From positions 1 to 43,840 of the forward strand of contig JANQLW010000037.1 of assembly GCA_028280405.1 (NCBI GenBank): a stretch of 43,840 nucleotides of DNA. The letters run 5' to 3'. A program made the position numbers and the translations under genes. The stretch comes from Bacteroidales bacterium. GTDB lineage: Bacteria; Bacteroidota; Bacteroidia; Bacteroidales; GCA-2711565. Below are positions 40,439-43,840 of the stretch, piece by piece (within the stretch, counting starts at the first letter, position 1; every line of letters starts with the position of its first letter). The notes under the pieces were generated by a model, which was given only the letters and a program-made list of their open reading frames with translations, did no database searches and was not told where the DNA came from.

Positions 40439-40650
40439 ATCCTATAATGAGTATAAAAATAAAGGTATAAAGAAAAATATTTGAAAATTTTTATATGCTT
40501 TTAAGAGGTTTTGATAATCAATCAGTTATAAAACTAATAGCAAAAACAGGATGAATCAATACCGAAAAGGTTAAATTAATCTTAATAGGAAAAGCGATTT
40601 TTATCTAATGATTGCTGAATATTGGATGAGAATTATTAATATTGTTTAAG

Positions 40651-42972
40651 ATGAAGCATATAATCTTAAGCATAAATTTAGTTTTATTATCTCATTTATT
40701 GTTGGCTCAAATAGGGATTGGCCATTGGAGAGATCATCTTCCGTATAAGAGCTGTATTACAGTTGTTAATGCTGGTGATAAAGTCTATGCAGCTACTTCG
40801 TTTTCATTGTTTTATTTTGATAAAGAAGATCAAAGTGTACATCGGTTATCAAAGGTAAATGGCTTATCTGATATTGGTATAAGTAGTATAGCTTATAATA
40901 ATTCTTTGGACTGTCTGGTAGTTGGTTATACAAATACTAATGTGGATTTAATTAAAGAGGGCCGCATCATTAATATTCCGGATATTAAGCGGAAACAAAT
41001 TATAGGGAACAAGTCTGTAAATAATATCTATATTGACAATCATCTTGCCTATTTATGCTGTGGATTTGGAATTGTTGTTCTGGATATTTCGCGTGAGGAA
41101 ATTAAAGACACTTACTATATCGGAAAGAATGCTTCTCATGTAAATGTATTCGATTTAACAAAAAACGATACTGCATTTTTTGCAGCAACGGAAAATGGCT
41201 TATATACTGTAAATGTTAATAGTCAGAACCTGGCAGATTATTCAAATTGGAAACATCAGCAAAGCCTTCCTTATCCGGATGCCATATATAATTTGGTGGA
41301 AAACTTTTCCAATAGAATTTTTTTGAATAAGAAGAATGAAGGATATAATACGGATACTTTATATGTTTATAATGGCAGTAGCTGGACTACTCTGGTTGAT
41401 GAATTTCATCTGGATAATCATAGTTTGAAAGTAAAAGATGAAAAACTATATATAAGCAGAAATGAAGATATCCTGGTTTATAATCAGAATCTGAATATAG
41501 ATTATAAAATTTGGTCACCATCAGGAATTGTTATTAACCCCAGAGATGCCGATGTTGATGATGAAAATGTATGGATAGCAGATAGCAGAAAAGGTTTAAT
41601 AAAGACATTCAATAAAGGACAAAAGGGAGAATCTATAAATATTGAAAGCCCTGACTTTTCGGATGTTTTTACTATAGATATTCATGGAAATAATGTCTGG
41701 CATGTTTCCGGGGGGTATTCGGCTATTTTAGATCCTATGTATAAGCGACAAGGTTTTTCATCGTTTATTGATGAAAAATGGAATTCCTTTCACTGTCATT
41801 TAGGAAGTTGTGACTGGCCTGCTTTGGATACAATAAGCGATATGGTAAGGGTGGAGATTAATCCATTTGATCCTAATACTGTTTATATTGGAAGCCTTGA
41901 AGGAGGAGTTATTGAATTTAATAATAATCAAGTTCAACAAGTATACAATAAAATGAATTCTACATTACAATCTGTGAAAAGGGATGTTGAACGAACAATG
42001 ATCACCGGTTTGCAAGTCGATCAAAATAATAATCTCTGGGTTTTAAATTCGGGAGTTCAGGATATTTTATCAGTGAAAAAAAATTCGGGGGAATGGAAAT
42101 CATATAATCTTACATCTTTCAATAGTAATATTGATGTTACCAATTTATATATTGATTCATTTAATCAGAAGTGGATTATTCCCAGAAGGTCTTATTCTTT
42201 GATCGTTTTTAAGGATAATAACACTTTAGATAATACATCGGATGATGAAGTGAAAAATCTAAACACCCAGGCAGGAAATGGCCAGCTCTTTGCAGCCCGA
42301 ACCCTTTGTATGGTAGAAGATCTGGATGGAGAGTTTTGGTTTGGGACTGATAAAGGAATAGGAGTAATTTATAGCCCGGGTAATGTATTTGAAGGTACTA
42401 ATTTTGATATGCAGCGAATTTTGGTGGAATGGGATGGTTATATACAATATTTGTTGGAAACAGAGGTTATTACCGCAATTACAATAGATGCTGCAAACAG
42501 AAAGTGGGTAGGTACAAAAAGCTCAGGCGTCTATCTCCTTTCAGAAGATGGCGAGAAACAAATTCATCATTTTACTGCCGATAATAGTCCTTTATTGTCG
42601 AATGAAATTACATCTATAAAGGTAAATGCTGATGGAGAAGTTTTTATCGGAACTGCCGCGGGATTAATTTCATTCAGAGGTGAAGCTTCTGTTCCCCGGG
42701 TTGAAGGTTCCAAAGTATACGCATTCCCTAATCCTGTCAGGGAAGGATATTCAGGACCAATAGCTATTAGAAATTTAAGTCAAAATGCGAATGTAAAAAT
42801 TACTGATATAAGCGGAAACGTAGTTTTCGAAACGCATTCATTAGGTGGCCAGGCTATATGGAATGGCTATAATTTTGAAGGCAAAAAAGCCGGAACAGGA
42901 GTATATCTGGTTTTTGCCAGCAATGAAAAGGGGACTGTAAATTTAGTAACTAAAATTTTATTTATTAATTAA
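40651..42972 (+). CDS. porZ: type IX secretion system PorZ-like protein
   Basis: A 773-residue exported protein starting at ATG 40651 (MKHIILSINLV; a TTG nine bases earlier is less likely). After the signal (LLLAQ) the opening IGIGHWRDHLPYKSC is strongly characteristic of PorZ. Residues about 30-690 are repeated propeller blades of the two-component-regulator type (VYAATSFSLFYFDK, AFFAATENGLYTVN, EFWFGTDKGIGVIY, EVFIGTAAGLISF). The end, from VYAFPNPVREGY on, resembles a type IX C-terminal domain. PorZ sits on the surface as part of the attachment/sortase complex in the type IX system. It is followed by recO. Confidence 0.88.
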   Translation: MKHIILSINLVLLSHLLLAQIGIGHWRDHLPYKSCITVVNAGDKVYAATSFSLFYFDKEDQSVHRLSKVNGLSDIGISSIAYNNSLDCLVVGYTNTNVDLIKEGRIINIPDIKRKQIIGNKSVNNIYIDNHLAYLCCGFGIVVLDISREEIKDTYYIGKNASHVNVFDLTKNDTAFFAATENGLYTVNVNSQNLADYSNWKHQQSLPYPDAIYNLVENFSNRIFLNKKNEGYNTDTLYVYNGSSWTTLVDEFHLDNHSLKVKDEKLYISRNEDILVYNQNLNIDYKIWSPSGIVINPRDADVDDENVWIADSRKGLIKTFNKGQKGESINIESPDFSDVFTIDIHGNNVWHVSGGYSAILDPMYKRQGFSSFIDEKWNSFHCHLGSCDWPALDTISDMVRVEINPFDPNTVYIGSLEGGVIEFNNNQVQQVYNKMNSTLQSVKRDVERTMITGLQVDQNNNLWVLNSGVQDILSVKKNSGEWKSYNLTSFNSNIDVTNLYIDSFNQKWIIPRRSYSLIVFKDNNTLDNTSDDEVKNLNTQAGNGQLFAARTLCMVEDLDGEFWFGTDKGIGVIYSPGNVFEGTNFDMQRILVEWDGYIQYLLETEVITAITIDAANRKWVGTKSSGVYLLSEDGEKQIHHFTADNSPLLSNEITSIKVNADGEVFIGTAAGLISFRGEASVPRVEGSKVYAFPNPVREGYSGPIAIRNLSQNANVKITDISGNVVFETHSLGGQAIWNGYNFEGKKAGTGVYLVFASNEKGTVNLVTKILFIN

Positions 42973-42976
42973 AGAT

Positions 42977-43702
42977 ATGCTTACAACTACCAAAGGCATC
43001 GTATTTCATCAGCTTAAATATTCGGAAACGAGTGTGATTGCAAAAATTTATACAGAAGCTTTTGGTTTACAGTCATACTTAATTAAAGGTGCCAGGTCGA
43101 AAAAGTCAAAAATAAGTCCGGCATTATTACAGCATTTATCACTTGTAGAATTAGTGAGTAACCATAAAGAAAAAAGTAATTTACAGCATATTCGGGAATT
43201 GAGAAGTTCACATCAATATTCAAGTATACCTTTTGATATTGTAAAAAGTTCCATTACCGTTTTTGTGAATGAATTATGTTATAAAGCAATTCAGGAAGAA
43301 GAACCCAATCCAAAATTGTTTGAATATATTTATAATGCCATGCAATGGCTTGATTTAACAGAAAGTGATTTTATCAATTTTCATTTGATATTTGGAATAA
43401 AACTTACAACTTATCTCGGTTTTTATCCCAGGGGAGTTTATTCTCCGGTAACCTCTTCCTTTGATTTGGAGGAGGGAAGCTTTGTAAATTTCAGGCCGCA
43501 TCATTCAAATTATATTGCTGATGGAGAAGCTGAATTATTCAGTGATTTAACAGAATATAATTTTGAAAATATAAATGAATTAAAGCTTTCTAATCAGCAA
43601 AGAAATATAATACTGGAATATTTAATTCAATACTATCAATTACATCTACCGAATTTCGGGAACTTAAAATCCCCTGAGGTTTTGAGGACAGTTTTGAGTT
43701 AA
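42977..43702 (+). CDS. recO: DNA repair protein RecO
   Basis: A 241-residue protein with the RecO opening TTKGIVFHQLKYSETSVIAKIYTEAFG and LIKGARSKKSK, an OB-fold that binds DNA, and a helical C-terminal part with LGFYPRGVY. RecO helps load RecA at gaps with RecR. Four bases separate it from the PorZ-like gene, so they may be co-transcribed. Full length for Bacteroidota members; the zinc-finger cysteines of some RecO proteins are not evident. Confidence 0.93.
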   Translation: MLTTTKGIVFHQLKYSETSVIAKIYTEAFGLQSYLIKGARSKKSKISPALLQHLSLVELVSNHKEKSNLQHIRELRSSHQYSSIPFDIVKSSITVFVNELCYKAIQEEEPNPKLFEYIYNAMQWLDLTESDFINFHLIFGIKLTTYLGFYPRGVYSPVTSSFDLEEGSFVNFRPHHSNYIADGEAELFSDLTEYNFENINELKLSNQQRNIILEYLIQYYQLHLPNFGNLKSPEVLRTVLS

Positions 43703-43721
43703 AACTTATGTCTTTTATACC

Positions 43722-43770
43722 GAGGCTGTAAAAAGGGGATGGCTTCCCATAGCCGTCAATTTAAGCTTCC
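43722..43770. repeat. degenerate dispersed repeat, copy B
   Basis: Loosely matches 15241-15291, sharing GAGG..GTAAA, AGGGGA, CCCATAGC and AATT.AGC.TTCC in order. It lies after recO at the right edge. No transposase is visible, and the remaining 138 bases to the window end hold no recognisable gene. Confidence 0.35.
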
Positions 43771-43840
43771 ATGACAATAGTTATTAAGATATTAGGGTTG
43801 ATAAGCCTGTAAAAAAAATATAGAACAAATTGATGACTTT

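Noticed and set aside
1..43840. CRISPR array, tRNA or rRNA genes, intact insertion sequence
   Set aside because: I saw no regularly spaced repeats, no cloverleaf-like sequence in the gaps, and no transposase frame. This is by eye and could miss a tRNA.

Overview
The window is AT-rich chromosomal DNA from a member of the Bacteroidota, most likely of the Bacteroidales/Marinilabiliales type. The evidence is gene content: a PorZ-like type IX secretion protein, several 6-bladed-propeller lipoproteins with TlpA-like thioredoxins, a long-form IspG, a DUF5777 beta-barrel, split ResB/CcsA cytochrome maturation genes, and promoter -7 boxes of the TAnnTTTG type. All assignments come from reading sequence and recognising families; nothing was searched.

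Layout. (1) 1-4739 and 11649-15002 hold a repeated module: a secreted cysteine-rich peptide, a hairpin, a propeller lipoprotein, then a membrane-anchored thioredoxin-like protein with CxxC. One module is complete at 120-2253 and one at 12815-15002, the latter preceded by a thioredoxin-DUF1573 lipoprotein. Decayed copies lie at 2401-3109 (propeller pseudogene), 3387-4397 (intact propeller) and 4400-4739 (thioredoxin pseudogene). The tail of another copy touches the left edge. (2) 4815-11133, minus strand: two zinc-peptidase lipoproteins (M3 Dcp and M49/DPP III-like), a membrane MutS-like ATPase and a CYTH protein. (3) 15364-23030, housekeeping: mannose-1-phosphate guanylyltransferase, a SprT-like protein, an MlaE-MlaF-CvpA operon, phosphoglycerate kinase with a TlpA-like thioredoxin, and a transaminase/omega-amidase pair. 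(4) 23041-25087: a compact type II restriction-modification system with a controller protein and a dyad operator, inserted between housekeeping genes. (5) 25228-30755: TrkA, TrkH, a lipid kinase and IspG. (6) 30800-40438: a Crp/Fnr regulator and a respiratory cluster encoding 25 c-type haem sites in five cytochromes, a cytochrome b, an outer-membrane beta-barrel and ResB/CcsA. (7) 40651-43702: PorZ-like protein and RecO.

The two most notable results are as follows. First, the TlpA-like gene at 19263-19769 has an in-frame TGA exactly at the first cysteine of its WCGPC motif, with a bacterial SECIS-like hairpin starting a few bases downstream, so it is probably a selenoprotein (WUGPC) rather than a broken gene. 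Second, the peptide/hairpin/propeller/thioredoxin module is present in several copies and looks like a poorly described secreted-peptide or disulfide system. The cytochrome cluster with a barrel and a collagen-like hexahaem lipoprotein is a third candidate: a possible trans-envelope electron conduit under Fnr-type control.
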